The notes under the pieces were generated by a model that saw only the letters and a program-made list of their open reading frames with translations, had not been told where the DNA came from and made no database searches. Positions 42,544-51,323 of a stretch of DNA of 64,000 nt are shown here, piece after piece. Where the stretch lies: the NCBI RefSeq assembly GCF_001552135.1, contig NZ_BCQP01000035.1:50857-114856 (forward strand). The letters run 5' to 3'. The stretch comes from Actinomadura chibensis NBRC 106107. Its GTDB lineage: Bacteria > Actinomycetota > Actinomycetes > Streptosporangiales > Streptosporangiaceae. The position numbers and the translations under genes are program-made. Positions within the stretch are counted from its first letter, which is position 1; each line of letters begins with the position of its first letter.

Positions 42544-42992
42544 GCGGGCAGGATCTCAACTGGTTGGTGACGAACTTCGCGGACCGTGTCGCGAAGGTCG
42601 CGCACGCCGTCGTGGTCTCCTCGGACGGCCTGCCGATGGCCTACTCGTCGGGCTTCCCGCCCGAGCGGGCGGACCAGCTCTCGGCGATCGCCTCGGGGCT
42701 GATGAGCCTGACCCAGGGCGCGGCGAAGATCTTCGACGCGGGGGGCGTGAACCAGACCGTCGTCGAGATGGACCGCGGGCTGCTGTTCGTCATGTCCATC
42801 ACGAACGGGTCGGTGTTCGCGGTGCTGGCCGCGCCGGACTGCGACCTCGGCCTCGTCGCCTACGAGATGACGCTGCTGGTGGAGCGCGTCGGCCGGGTGC
42901 TCACGCCCGCGCTGCGCGCCCAGGACCAGCAGCAGCCGCCGTTCTCGGGGCCTCCCGTGACCGAGATGGGCGCCGGGCCCGCCCGTTATTGA
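42540..42992 (+). CDS. Conservon roadblock/LC7 protein CvnB
   Basis: A 150-residue Roadblock/LC7 domain protein (LNWLVTNFADRVAKVAHAVV, then GLLFVMSITNGSVFAVLAAP), the CvnB component which pairs with the CvnD GTPase, analogous to MglB with MglA. GTG 42540 overlaps the kinase stop and follows GGAGG. Typically regulates the GTPase nucleotide cycle. The acidic/Gln-rich C-terminus is short. Confidence 0.93.
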   Translation: MSGQDLNWLVTNFADRVAKVAHAVVVSSDGLPMAYSSGFPPERADQLSAIASGLMSLTQGAAKIFDAGGVNQTVVEMDRGLLFVMSITNGSVFAVLAAPDCDLGLVAYEMTLLVERVGRVLTPALRAQDQQQPPFSGPPVTEMGAGPARY

Positions 42993-43022
42993 TCGTGACT
43001 GATTAGGCCGGAGGTCGGCGAC

Positions 43023-43490
43023 ATGGATCGAGGCAGTCCCTTCGGAGGCGGTCCCGGAGGGCCCGGACGCTGGCCGGGCGACCCCCAGGGGAGGACGCCG
43101 GCGCAGGGACGTCCTCCCGGGCGCGACGAGGGCGACCCCGGCGCGAGCTCGTCGCTGGTGCGCCCCTACGCGGTGACCGGCGGACGGACCAAGCCGCGCT
43201 ACGACCTGGCCATCGAGGCCCTGGTCACCGCCGCGCCCTACCCGCCGCGGGACGTGGCCGTGCTGACCCCGGAGTACCGGGCGATCATGGACCTGTGCCG
43301 GTCCGCCCGCTCCGTGGCCGAGGTCTCCGCCCTGCTGCGCCTGCCGCTCGGCGTCGCGCGGGTCCTCATCGCCGACATGGCCGTCGAGGGGCTGCTGCGC
43401 CTGCACCAGTCCCAGCCCGCCACCACCGCCGGCGGACAGCCGGACCTCCGCTTGCTAGAAAGGGTGCTCAGTGGCCTTCGGAAGCTCTGA
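43023..43490 (+). CDS. Conservon DUF742 protein CvnC
   Basis: A 155-residue DUF742 protein. The disordered Gly/Pro-rich N-terminus (about 45 residues) precedes the core SLVRPYAVTGGRTKPRYDLA and ICRSAR-type segment (MDLCRSARSVAEVSALLRLP with LGVARVLIADMAVEGLL), a winged-helix-like fold. GGAGG stands seven bases before the ATG. Its last 20 bases overlap the GTPase gene, so the two are coupled. CvnC is thought to form a membrane complex with A, B and D. Confidence 0.92.
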   Translation: MDRGSPFGGGPGGPGRWPGDPQGRTPAQGRPPGRDEGDPGASSSLVRPYAVTGGRTKPRYDLAIEALVTAAPYPPRDVAVLTPEYRAIMDLCRSARSVAEVSALLRLPLGVARVLIADMAVEGLLRLHQSQPATTAGGQPDLRLLERVLSGLRKL

Positions 43491-44154
43491 CCAGATCCCG
43501 GGCCCGCCCGGCGGCGAGGCCGAGCTGACCTCGGTCAAGATCGTCGTCGGCGGCGGGTTCGGCGTCGGCAAGACCACGTTCGTCGGCTCCGTCTCGGAGA
43601 TCATGCCGCTCACCACCGAGGCGGTGATGACCGCCGCGAGCGCCGACGTGGACGACCTGTCCGCCGTCCCGGACAAGACGACCACCACCGTCGCGATGGA
43701 CTTCGGGCGCGTGTCGCTCGACAGCGAGCTGATCCTGTACCTGTTCGGGACGCCGGGCCAGCACCGCTTCTGGTTCATGTGGGACGACCTGGTCCGCGGC
43801 GCGATCGGCGCCGTCGTCCTCGTCGACACCCGCCGGCTGGAGGACTGCTTCGCCGCCGTGGACTACTTCGAGGAGCTCGGCCTGCCGTTCGTGGTCGGCG
43901 TCAACGGGTTCCACGGCGAGTTCCAGTACGCCGTCGAGGACATCCGCGAGGCCCTGTCGATCAGCGCGCACGTCCCGATCGTGCAGTGCGACGCGCGGAG
44001 CCGCGAGTCCACGAAGCAGGTGCTGATCACGCTCGTCCAGCACGCGATGACGGTGCACGCCGCGACGCCCGCCGCCGCGTCCGCGCCGCCCGCCGGCCCC
44101 GGCGCGCAGCCGCCCGGCGTCCAGCCGGGAACGACGTCGCCGAGCTGGACCTGA
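43471..44154 (+). CDS. Conservon GTP-binding protein CvnD
   Basis: A 227-residue small GTPase. Walker A/G1 GGGFGVGKT (residues 27-35), switch II-like FGTPGQHRFWFMWDDL (about 91-106), and GAIGAVVLVDTRRLEDCFAA; it lacks the standard NKxD, having VVGVNGFHG instead, as is normal for CvnD. Together with CvnA-C it forms a G-protein-coupled-like signalling complex at the membrane that influences development and secondary metabolism. The C-terminal 35 residues are Pro/Ala-rich. GTG 43471 is preceded by AGAAAGG. Confidence 0.92.
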   Translation: MAFGSSDQIPGPPGGEAELTSVKIVVGGGFGVGKTTFVGSVSEIMPLTTEAVMTAASADVDDLSAVPDKTTTTVAMDFGRVSLDSELILYLFGTPGQHRFWFMWDDLVRGAIGAVVLVDTRRLEDCFAAVDYFEELGLPFVVGVNGFHGEFQYAVEDIREALSISAHVPIVQCDARSRESTKQVLITLVQHAMTVHAATPAAASAPPAGPGAQPPGVQPGTTSPSWT

Positions 44155-44283
44155 CGCCCCGGCGCCGGAGGCCCTGACGCCCGCCGCCCGGCGCCCCCCG
44201 ACCCGGCCGGAATCCGGTCGCGTGACTCGTGTGTACGATGCATGATCTACGTGATCTACCATGAACCGGTGTTGGGGGTTGCG

Positions 44284-45057
44284 ATGCAAGAAATGGGGCG
44301 GATCAGGACGTACGTGGCCATCGGCGACAGCTTCACCGAGGGCCTGAACGACCCCTACCCCGGCGAGGACGACCGCTTCCGCGGCTGGGCCGACCGCCTC
44401 GCCGAACACCTGGCCGCGCGCCACCCCGGCCTCCGCTACGCCAACCTCGCCGTCCGCGGGAAACTCGTCCGCCAGATCGTCGACGACCAGGTCCCCCTCG
44501 CCGTCGACCTCGCCCCCGACCTCGTCACCCTCTGCGCCGGCGGCAACGACATGATCCGCCCCGGCGCCGACCCCGACGCGCTCGCCGTCGTCTACGACGA
44601 CGCCGTCCGCAGACTCCGCGCCACCGGCGCCGCCGTCGTCGTCTTCACCGGCTTCGACACCCGCGGACTCCGCACCGGCGGCCGCATCCGCGGCAAGGCC
44701 GCCACCTACAACATGCACCTGCGCGCCATCGCCGACCGGCGCGGCTGCACCGTCGTCGACCTGTGGCCCCTCCGCGTCTTCAACGACCCCCGCGCCTGGT
44801 CCGAGGACCGCCTCCACCTCTCACCCGAAGGCCACCGCCGCATGGCCCTCCTCGTCGCCGACGTCATCGGCGTCCCCGGCGACGACGACTGGCGCGCCCC
44901 CTGGCCGCCCGCCGACCCCGCCGACTGGCTCACCCTCCGCCGCGAAGACGTCCGCTGGGCCCGCACCTACCTCCTCCCCTGGATCGGCCGCCGCGCCACC
45001 GGCCGCTCCACCGGAGACGGCCGCGCGCCGAAGCGCCCGACGGCTACGCCGCTGTAG
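44284..45057 (+). CDS. SGNH/GDSL family hydrolase (second copy)
   Basis: A 257-residue SGNH hydrolase with the nucleophile block YVAIGDSFTEGLNDPYPGED, oxyanion CAGGNDMIRPGA and catalytic Asp/His ARSEDRLHLSPEGH-type segment (WSEDRLHLSPEGHRRM). No signal peptide. It resembles the hydrolase at 29241. ATG 44284 has GGGGG five bases upstream; an earlier ATG at 44242 lies only two bases after a TACGAT -10 (44234-44239) and is probably outside the transcript. Codons here end in C more strikingly than in the neighbours, hinting at different ancestry. A TGATCTAC direct repeat (44243-44259) lies in the leader and may be an operator. Confidence 0.83.
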   Translation: MQEMGRIRTYVAIGDSFTEGLNDPYPGEDDRFRGWADRLAEHLAARHPGLRYANLAVRGKLVRQIVDDQVPLAVDLAPDLVTLCAGGNDMIRPGADPDALAVVYDDAVRRLRATGAAVVVFTGFDTRGLRTGGRIRGKAATYNMHLRAIADRRGCTVVDLWPLRVFNDPRAWSEDRLHLSPEGHRRMALLVADVIGVPGDDDWRAPWPPADPADWLTLRREDVRWARTYLLPWIGRRATGRSTGDGRAPKRPTATPL

Positions 45058-45058
45058 C

Positions 45059-45080
45059 CCAGGGGGGACGACCCCCCTGG
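45059..45080 (+). terminator. Terminator after the second SGNH hydrolase
   Basis: CCAGGGGGG pairs with CCCCCCTGG over a four-base loop (9-bp stem), directly after the stop codon at 45057. Confidence 0.75.
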
Positions 45081-45559
45081 AACCCCCCGTCGCGGCGCAG
45101 GCGATCCTCGCGTCGCCGTTTCGGTCTGTCGTGCCTGTGCGGGTGTGTGCGGCGCCGCTGCGGTCGCCTGCGCCGACGGGCCGTGCGGCCTCCGGCGCTG
45201 GGGCGCCTCCGGCCGCACGGCCCGTGGCGCGGGTTTGGGGCTTGTCCAAGGAGCGCTCTTGCCGGTATGGGGTCCGGCCTGCGGCGTCGGGTTGGGCCCG
45301 TCCGTGGAGTGTTCTCGCTGGCCGCCTTCGGTCGTTCGGGCTGGGGGTGGGTTGGGGGGTTTTCGCGGGAGATCGGGGGGAGTGTGAATTGTCTTGGATG
45401 TATTGATTTGGGGTGGTTGGGGGGTTGGCGAGTCGGTTATGGGGTGGTCGCGGGGCGGGGAGCGGAAATGTGCGGGGCGCATGGGGCGGGGCTAGATTAG
45501 CCGTCGGTTCTGCGCGAATGTTCGTGCGCGGGCCTCGATTGACTCGAAAGGAATCCCAG
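45081..45559 (+). other. G-rich 479-bp upstream region of the triple-AAA gene
   Basis: No gene found. The plus strand is strongly G-rich from about 45330, including a G-quadruplex-type run at 45338-45359 (four runs of three or more G with two- or one-base loops), then an A/T-richer patch around 45380-45420. A TAGATT -10 candidate lies at 45493-45498, giving an approximately 60-base leader for the downstream gene. Confidence 0.5.
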
Positions 45560-48500
45560 GTGCGCTCTCCTCGGTTGCCTGATCATCTTGAAGTGCTGCT
45601 CACCGAGGAGCCCGTGCTGGATGTGTACGCGTTCGGGCCGTGGCGGGTGCCGGACGGGCTGTACGACGAGATGCGCGAGCGCGCGCTGGAGTACAACCGG
45701 GACCAGCGGGCCGTGGTGTTGACGCGGCAGCTCAGCGACTTCTACGGGAGCGACACCAGCGCGGCAGGCGCCGAGCAGTGGTCGCTGCTGACGTTCCTGC
45801 TCGGCGCGTCCGCCGTGCGCGGCGGGTCGCGGGGGGACGTCGACTACGAGCTGCTGTCGGCGTTCCTCGCGACGCCGGAGTCGGCCGTCCGGGAGCCGAC
45901 CGCGTGGTTCACTCAGGGCGGGCGGTGGCGTCCGCCGGGGCTGTGGCTGCCCGAGCCCGCCGGGAACGACCGCGAGCGGCGCGCGGTGATGTTCGAGCTG
46001 GCGCGCGCCGGGCTGGACGTGTTCGACGGGCTCGAACCCGTCCAGAGGCGGCGGAAGGCGCTGATGGACCTGTTCGACCGGCGGGCCGCCGACCCGGAGT
46101 TGCGGGAGCTCGACATGAGCGTCCCGAACCCGCGGCTTGAGGACCTGTGGGTGTCCGGGCTGACCGAGGAGGAGTTGGCGGTCCTGCCGGAGCTGGCGGG
46201 GCCGGTCGCTTATCTGGGGTGGGCGTGCTCCGGGCTGGACGCGGCGCACGGGCGGCTGGCCGGGGCCGTCGCGGACGGCGACGAGCCCGACGTCTCGCTC
46301 GCGCGGCTGCTGCTCGCCGCCGAGGCGCGGGTCGTCCCGGCGGAGCTCGCGGTGGTGCTCGGGACCACCCGCTACGAGAACGTGGAGGAGCGGTTCCGCG
46401 CGGCGCGCGAGGGGTTCTCGGCCGACGCCTGGCAGCAGGACGTGCGGGCGTGGCTGGCGCGCGGTCTGGTCGCGGGCGAGGCGGACGCCGCCCGGGCTTG
46501 GCTGGACATGGCCGTGCGGATCACCGGGTCCGTTCAAGGTCTGCCCGAGGCGCCGGTGAGTCCGCGGTGCCGTGTGCCGGTCCGGATGTTCCAGGCCGAC
46601 CTGCGGCGGCTGTTCACCGTGCGGCGCGTCTTCAACACGCTGACCTTCGGTGGCGGGGACGGGGTCGAGGAAGAAGAAGGCGGCGAGGAGGCCGCCGTCG
46701 CCGGCGGCGGTGTGCTCGTCGGGCAGCCGGAGCTCGCGGGGGCGGTCGGGGAGGCGGTGGCCGCGCGGCTCGCGGGGGAGCGGCCCGTCCGGCTGCTGGT
46801 CGCCGGGCCCGAGGGCACCGGCAAGGGGACGGCGGCCGAGCTCGTCGAGGCCCGGCTCGCCGCGGGCGGCGCGGTGCGCGAGGCGATGTGGATCTCCGAC
46901 CAGGTGTTCGCGTCGCTCGGCGTGAGCGACGCCGTGCTGTGGCTGCAGACCCGGGTCCGCGACTGCCTGGAGGGGCGGATGCTCCTCGTCGTCGACGACC
47001 TGGAGAAGCTCGCCGCGCACGAGCGGTGCGGCGCGGCGGCGGCCGAGGAGCTGCGGCGGCTGATGGCGCGGTCGCCGTCGCTGGACGTCGTGGCGCTGTG
47101 CCGTCCCGGCGGCGACCGGCGGCTGTTCGACGCCAACCCCGCCCTGGTGCGGGCGTTCGACGTGGCGCGCACGCGCGACTTCGGCGAGGACGACTTCGCC
47201 GAGCTGTTCGCGCTCGCCGCCGCCCGGCGCGGCGCGCGCGTCGCCCCGGGCGTCGCCGCGACCGCGGGCGGAATGCTCCGCCGCACCCCGCCGCTGCGGA
47301 ACCTGCGCGGCGCGCGGCTGGTCGAGCACATGGCCGCCGAGGCGGTCGCCGCCGCCTACCGGCGCGACGGGGAGGGCGCCCTTGAGGTCACGGCGGCCGA
47401 CCTGCCGCAGCGGCTCGTCCCGGGGCGTCCGGCGGAGGCCGACCCGCTCGCCGAGCTGGCCGCCTGCGCGGGCATCGAGCCCGTCAAGCGGGAGGTGGAC
47501 GCGCTGGTCGCCGAGGCGAAGGCGGCGCGGCTGCGGCGCGAGGCGGGCATGACCGCGCGGACCCGGCCCCGGCACCTCGTGTTCACCGGCAACCCCGGCA
47601 CCGGCAAGAGCAAGGTCGCGGGCATCCTCGGCCGGATCTACGCCGACCTCGGCGTGCTGACGTCCGGGCACCTCGTCCAGGTGGAGCGGGCCGACCTGCT
47701 GGGGGAGTTCGCGAGCGAGAGCGTGCTGCGGGTCCGGCGGGCGGTGGAGCAGGCGCACGGCGGCGTGCTCGTCGTCCGGGACGCGCACGCGCTGGTGTCC
47801 GCCGCGTCGGACGCCGCGCGCGGCCGCGAGGTACTGGACGTGCTGCTCACCGGCGTCCAGGCCTACACCGAGGACCTCCTCGTCGTGCTGACCGGGCCCG
47901 AGGCCGAGCTGAACGGGCTGCTGAAGTCGCATCCCGACCTCGCCGCGCTGTTCCCGCGCACCGTCCGGTTCCCCGACCTCACCGTGGACGAGCTGGTCGA
48001 GGTGTTCGCCGCCAAGGCCGCCGACTCCGGCTTCGCGCTCGCCCCCGGCGTCCTCGACCGGGTGCGCGAGCTCGCCGACTCCGCGCCGCGCGACCGCGGG
48101 TTCGGCAACGCCCGCGCGATGATCAACCTGCTGGACCGGGCCGTCGCGCTGCAGGGCCGCCGCGTCCTCGCCGACGGCATCGTCGACGAGACCGAGTCGC
48201 TCGACGAGATCCTCCTCGACGACGTCCCCGGCACGCTCAGCCGGGGCCGCGACGACGTCCCCGGCGACCCGCTCGCCGAGATCGAGCGGCTGATCGGGCT
48301 CGCCGACATCAAGCGGGAGGTGGCCGCGCTGGTCGCCGAGGTCCGCGCCGAGCAGCTCCGGCGGGACGCCAAGGTGTCCCCGGCGTCGCCGTCCCGGCAC
48401 ATGGTGTTCATGGGCAACCCGGGCACCGCGAAGACGACGATCGCCCGGCTGGTCGCCGCCGTGTACGCGCGGCTCGGGCTGCTGTCGTCCGGCCACCTGG

Positions 48501-49117
48501 TGGAGGTCGCCCGCGCCGACCTCGTCGGCGAGTTCATCGGGCAGACCGCGCCCCGGGTGCGCGGCGCGGTCGAGCGGGCGCTCGGCGGCGTCCTGTTCGT
48601 GGACGAGGCCTACTCCCTGTCGTCCGCCGCGGGCGACAGCCGCGACTTCGGCCACGAGGCGATCGCCGAGCTGCTCCGCCTGATGGAGGAGCACCGCGGC
48701 GACCTCGTCGTCATCGTCGCCGGGTACGACGCGGAGATGGAGCAGTTCCTCAACGTCAACCCGGGCCTGAAGTCCCGGTTCCCGAAGGTGCTGCGGTTCC
48801 CCGACTACACCGACGACGAGCTCGTCGCGATCTTCGAGTTCATGGCGGCGGAGGCCGGGTTCGCGCTCGCCCCCGGCGTGCTGGACGCGCTGCGCGTGCT
48901 CGTCGGCGCCCAGCCGCGCGGCGCCTCGTTCGGCAACGCGCGGCTCGTCCGGAACCTGCTGGAGGAGTCGATCTCCCGGCAGGCGCGCCGGATCACCGCC
49001 GCCGACGACGCCGCCCCCGGCGGGATCGCGCACGACGAGATCGTCACGCTCCGCCCGGAGGACCTCCCCGACGTCCCGGCCCCCGAGCGGAGCATCGGCT
49101 TCGGTCCCTACATCTAG
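45560..49117 (+). CDS. Large protein with three AAA modules (CbxX/SpoVK/EccA type)
   Basis: An 1185-residue protein. About 380 N-terminal residues have no recognised domain. Module 1 has Walker A GPEGTGKGT (416-424) and Walker B VVDDLEK (D479, D480, no Glu). Module 2 has Walker A GNPGTGKSK (677-685) but Walker B VVRDAHAL, with Arg740 and Asp741 replacing the expected Asp-Glu, so it may bind but not hydrolyse ATP. Module 3 has Walker A GNPGTAKTT (952-960) and intact Walker B FVDEAYSL (D1015, E1016), plus YDAEMEQFLNVNPGLKSRFP. Modules 2 and 3 are CbxX/SpoVK-like, related to EccA of type VII secretion, but no other ESX gene is present. GTG 45560 has AAGGAA upstream. Confidence 0.85.
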   Translation: MRSPRLPDHLEVLLTEEPVLDVYAFGPWRVPDGLYDEMRERALEYNRDQRAVVLTRQLSDFYGSDTSAAGAEQWSLLTFLLGASAVRGGSRGDVDYELLSAFLATPESAVREPTAWFTQGGRWRPPGLWLPEPAGNDRERRAVMFELARAGLDVFDGLEPVQRRRKALMDLFDRRAADPELRELDMSVPNPRLEDLWVSGLTEEELAVLPELAGPVAYLGWACSGLDAAHGRLAGAVADGDEPDVSLARLLLAAEARVVPAELAVVLGTTRYENVEERFRAAREGFSADAWQQDVRAWLARGLVAGEADAARAWLDMAVRITGSVQGLPEAPVSPRCRVPVRMFQADLRRLFTVRRVFNTLTFGGGDGVEEEEGGEEAAVAGGGVLVGQPELAGAVGEAVAARLAGERPVRLLVAGPEGTGKGTAAELVEARLAAGGAVREAMWISDQVFASLGVSDAVLWLQTRVRDCLEGRMLLVVDDLEKLAAHERCGAAAAEELRRLMARSPSLDVVALCRPGGDRRLFDANPALVRAFDVARTRDFGEDDFAELFALAAARRGARVAPGVAATAGGMLRRTPPLRNLRGARLVEHMAAEAVAAAYRRDGEGALEVTAADLPQRLVPGRPAEADPLAELAACAGIEPVKREVDALVAEAKAARLRREAGMTARTRPRHLVFTGNPGTGKSKVAGILGRIYADLGVLTSGHLVQVERADLLGEFASESVLRVRRAVEQAHGGVLVVRDAHALVSAASDAARGREVLDVLLTGVQAYTEDLLVVLTGPEAELNGLLKSHPDLAALFPRTVRFPDLTVDELVEVFAAKAADSGFALAPGVLDRVRELADSAPRDRGFGNARAMINLLDRAVALQGRRVLADGIVDETESLDEILLDDVPGTLSRGRDDVPGDPLAEIERLIGLADIKREVAALVAEVRAEQLRRDAKVSPASPSRHMVFMGNPGTAKTTIARLVAAVYARLGLLSSGHLVEVARADLVGEFIGQTAPRVRGAVERALGGVLFVDEAYSLSSAAGDSRDFGHEAIAELLRLMEEHRGDLVVIVAGYDAEMEQFLNVNPGLKSRFPKVLRFPDYTDDELVAIFEFMAAEAGFALAPGVLDALRVLVGAQPRGASFGNARLVRNLLEESISRQARRITAADDAAPGGIAHDEIVTLRPEDLPDVPAPERSIGFGPYI

Positions 49118-50967
49118 CCCGCGCGCGCTTGCGGGTCGGCCGCCCCGTACGCGGCGGCCTGGAGGGAGTACAGGTCGGCGTAGAGGCCGTCGCGCGCCAT
49201 CAGAGCGGCGTGGTCGCCCTCCTCGACGACCAGGCCCCGCTCCAGGACGTAGATCCGGTCGGCGTACCTGACGCTGGCGAGCCGGTGCGTGATCAGCAGC
49301 ACCGTCCGGCCGTCGGCGTGCGTGCGGATCCGCTCGAACAGCAGGTGCTCGGCCCGCGCGTCCAGCGCGGCGGTCGGCTCGTCGCAGATCAGCAGCGGCG
49401 CGTCCCGGTAGAAGCCGCGGCCGACGGCGAGCCGCTGCCACTGCCCGCCGGACAGCTCCGCGCCGCCCTTGAACCGGCGGTCCAGCAGCGTGTCGTAGCC
49501 CGCCGCGAGACCGTCCACCACCTCGTCGGCCCCGGACGCGCGGGCGGCGGCGAGCAGCGCCGGGTCCTCGTCCTCGCCGTGGACGTGCTCGCCTCCGCGT
49601 CCCATCGTGATGTTGTGCCGGGCGGTCATCGGCCAGTGCGTGTACTCCTGCGCGATGACGGCGACGCGCTGCCAGACGTCCTGCGGGGCGACCCGCGTCA
49701 GCGGCACGTCGTCCCAGCGGACCTCGCCCTCGTCCGGGTCGTACAGGCCCGCCATGATCTTCGCGAGCGTCGTCTTGCCGGACCCGTTCTCGCCGACGAG
49801 CGCGACCACCTCGCCCTGGCGGAGGTCGACCGAGACGCCGCGCAGGGACGGCTCGTCCGCGCCGGGGTAGGTGAACGCGACGTCCTCGACGCGGATGCGC
49901 GCGAAGTCGTCGGGCAGGCGCGCGCTCCGCTCCGCCGCGGCGGCGGGCAGGGCGCGGCGCGGGATGCGCTCCTCGGCGGCGTCGCAGAAGGCCACGTAGT
50001 CGCCGAAGTACAGTCCCTCCTCGTAGCACCGGTTGACGGCGTAGACGAGGTTGGCCAGGGACGTCTGGCCCGTCCTGATCGCGAGCACGGCCGTGCCCGC
50101 GACGGCCAGCGGCACGGCCCCCTTCCACAGCATGACGCCGAGCGCGACGTACACCGCGGCCGTCGCGACGCCCTTCAGCATGTCGCCGGTGATCTTCACG
50201 ACGGTCTGCCTGCGCGCCACGTCCAGCTCGACGTGCCGCTGGTAGGACGCCGCCCGGTCGTACTGGCCGAGCAGGAACGCCCGCATCGTGAACGACCGCA
50301 CCTCGGCCGCGTGGCGCCGCTCCACCATCAGGTCGGACAGGATCCACTTGCGCCGCGTCACCCCGACCAGGGAGAGCAGCATCAGGTACCGCATCCGCGC
50401 GCTGCGGACCGACGCCCACCCCTCCGGCACGGCCGTCAGCAGGAGCAGCGGCAGCAGCAGCGGGTGCAGGACGCCGAGCGTCCCGGCGGCGGCGACCATG
50501 CCGACCGCGCCGGTCAGCACGTCCACCGCGTACTGGACGACCATGGGCGCCGACATCATGCCGCGGCCCTGGGCGCGTTTCAGCTCGTCCAGGAAGTCGG
50601 AGTCGTCCAGCGCGGTCAGGTCGACGGCGGTCGTGGCCTCGAACAGCCGCAGCTCGACGAGCCGCTCGACCTGCGGCTGCAGCCGGGCCTGCGACCAGCC
50701 CGCGCCCGCCTGCAGCCCGGCCCGCAGCGCGACCGCGCCCGCCACCAGCGCCAGCGACGGCAGCGCGTCCCGGACCCGGGACGGCGTCGGCGCCTCGCTG
50801 AACAGCGCGGTGAGCACCCCGGTCGTCGCCAGCAGCCAGAACGCGGTGAAGAACCCGGCGGCGAGGTTCAAACTGACGGTGACGAGCGTGTCCTTCCTGC
50901 TCGCCCGCCAGGCGAGGCCCGCCGCCTGCGCGATCACGGCCGGAAGCCGCCGCGCCATCGTGCGCAT
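49114..50967 (-). CDS. ABC transporter, fused permease and ATPase (exporter)
   Basis: A 617-residue half-transporter: a membrane domain of about six helices (residues 25-320; YVALGVMLWKGAVPLAVAGT) fused to an ATPase with Walker A GENGSGKTT, signature ELSGGQWQRLAVGRGF, Walker B LLICDEPTAALD and H-loop LITHRLASVRYAD. It likely homodimerises to export a peptide, lipid or drug. ATG 50967 follows GAGACGGGG; an in-frame GTG at 51015 is less well supported. The stop codon shares the CTAG palindrome (49114-49117) with the convergent AAA gene, so the two genes overlap by four bases with no room for a terminator. Confidence 0.87.
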   Translation of the reverse strand: MRTMARRLPAVIAQAAGLAWRASRKDTLVTVSLNLAAGFFTAFWLLATTGVLTALFSEAPTPSRVRDALPSLALVAGAVALRAGLQAGAGWSQARLQPQVERLVELRLFEATTAVDLTALDDSDFLDELKRAQGRGMMSAPMVVQYAVDVLTGAVGMVAAAGTLGVLHPLLLPLLLLTAVPEGWASVRSARMRYLMLLSLVGVTRRKWILSDLMVERRHAAEVRSFTMRAFLLGQYDRAASYQRHVELDVARRQTVVKITGDMLKGVATAAVYVALGVMLWKGAVPLAVAGTAVLAIRTGQTSLANLVYAVNRCYEEGLYFGDYVAFCDAAEERIPRRALPAAAAERSARLPDDFARIRVEDVAFTYPGADEPSLRGVSVDLRQGEVVALVGENGSGKTTLAKIMAGLYDPDEGEVRWDDVPLTRVAPQDVWQRVAVIAQEYTHWPMTARHNITMGRGGEHVHGEDEDPALLAAARASGADEVVDGLAAGYDTLLDRRFKGGAELSGGQWQRLAVGRGFYRDAPLLICDEPTAALDARAEHLLFERIRTHADGRTVLLITHRLASVRYADRIYVLERGLVVEEGDHAALMARDGLYADLYSLQAAAYGAADPQARAG

Positions 50968-51323
50968 CCCCGTCTCGGTGAGTTCCTTGTCCCGCGCGTG
51001 CCAGTTGAGAATCACCTCGGGAAGGCCGGGATCGGGGGGCGGTTCCCGGCGGCGACGGCTGCGCCGATTCGTCCCATTCTGGTGGTTACCTCGGGAGAAA
51101 CGCCGTCCTGTGCCCATGCGCCGCCCTTCGCGCGTCCTGTCCGGCCCAGGGCAGTGTGCACCTTGAGGAGGACGGTGTCCGCTCCATGTGTCACAGAGCG
51201 AGGTGATTCGCCCTATTGGACATTCATTCGCCGGATGGACGCGGCGAGCGCTCCCGGTTGTCTATGGTCTACGGGACGACAGACGGCCGGCCCAGCGCCG
51301 GAGAGGCTGAGGAGGGCGACCGG
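50968..51323 (+). other. 356-bp divergent promoter region
   Basis: Separates the ABC exporter from the LCP gene. No complete gene seen. An in-frame ATG at 51264 could start the LCP protein 20 residues earlier, but lacks a ribosome site. The region includes a TATGGT-like -10 near 51263 in an otherwise ordinary composition. Confidence 0.4.

Noticed and set aside
45131..45406. Plus-strand frames of about 80-90 residues in the G-rich region
   Set aside because: Rich in Arg/Gly/Trp by composition only; no ribosome site and overlap with the G-quadruplex-type run.
45560..49117. Part of a type VII secretion (ESX) locus because of EccA-like AAA modules
   Set aside because: No EsxA/B, EccC, EccB, EccD or mycosin genes nearby; the AAA family is shared with other systems.
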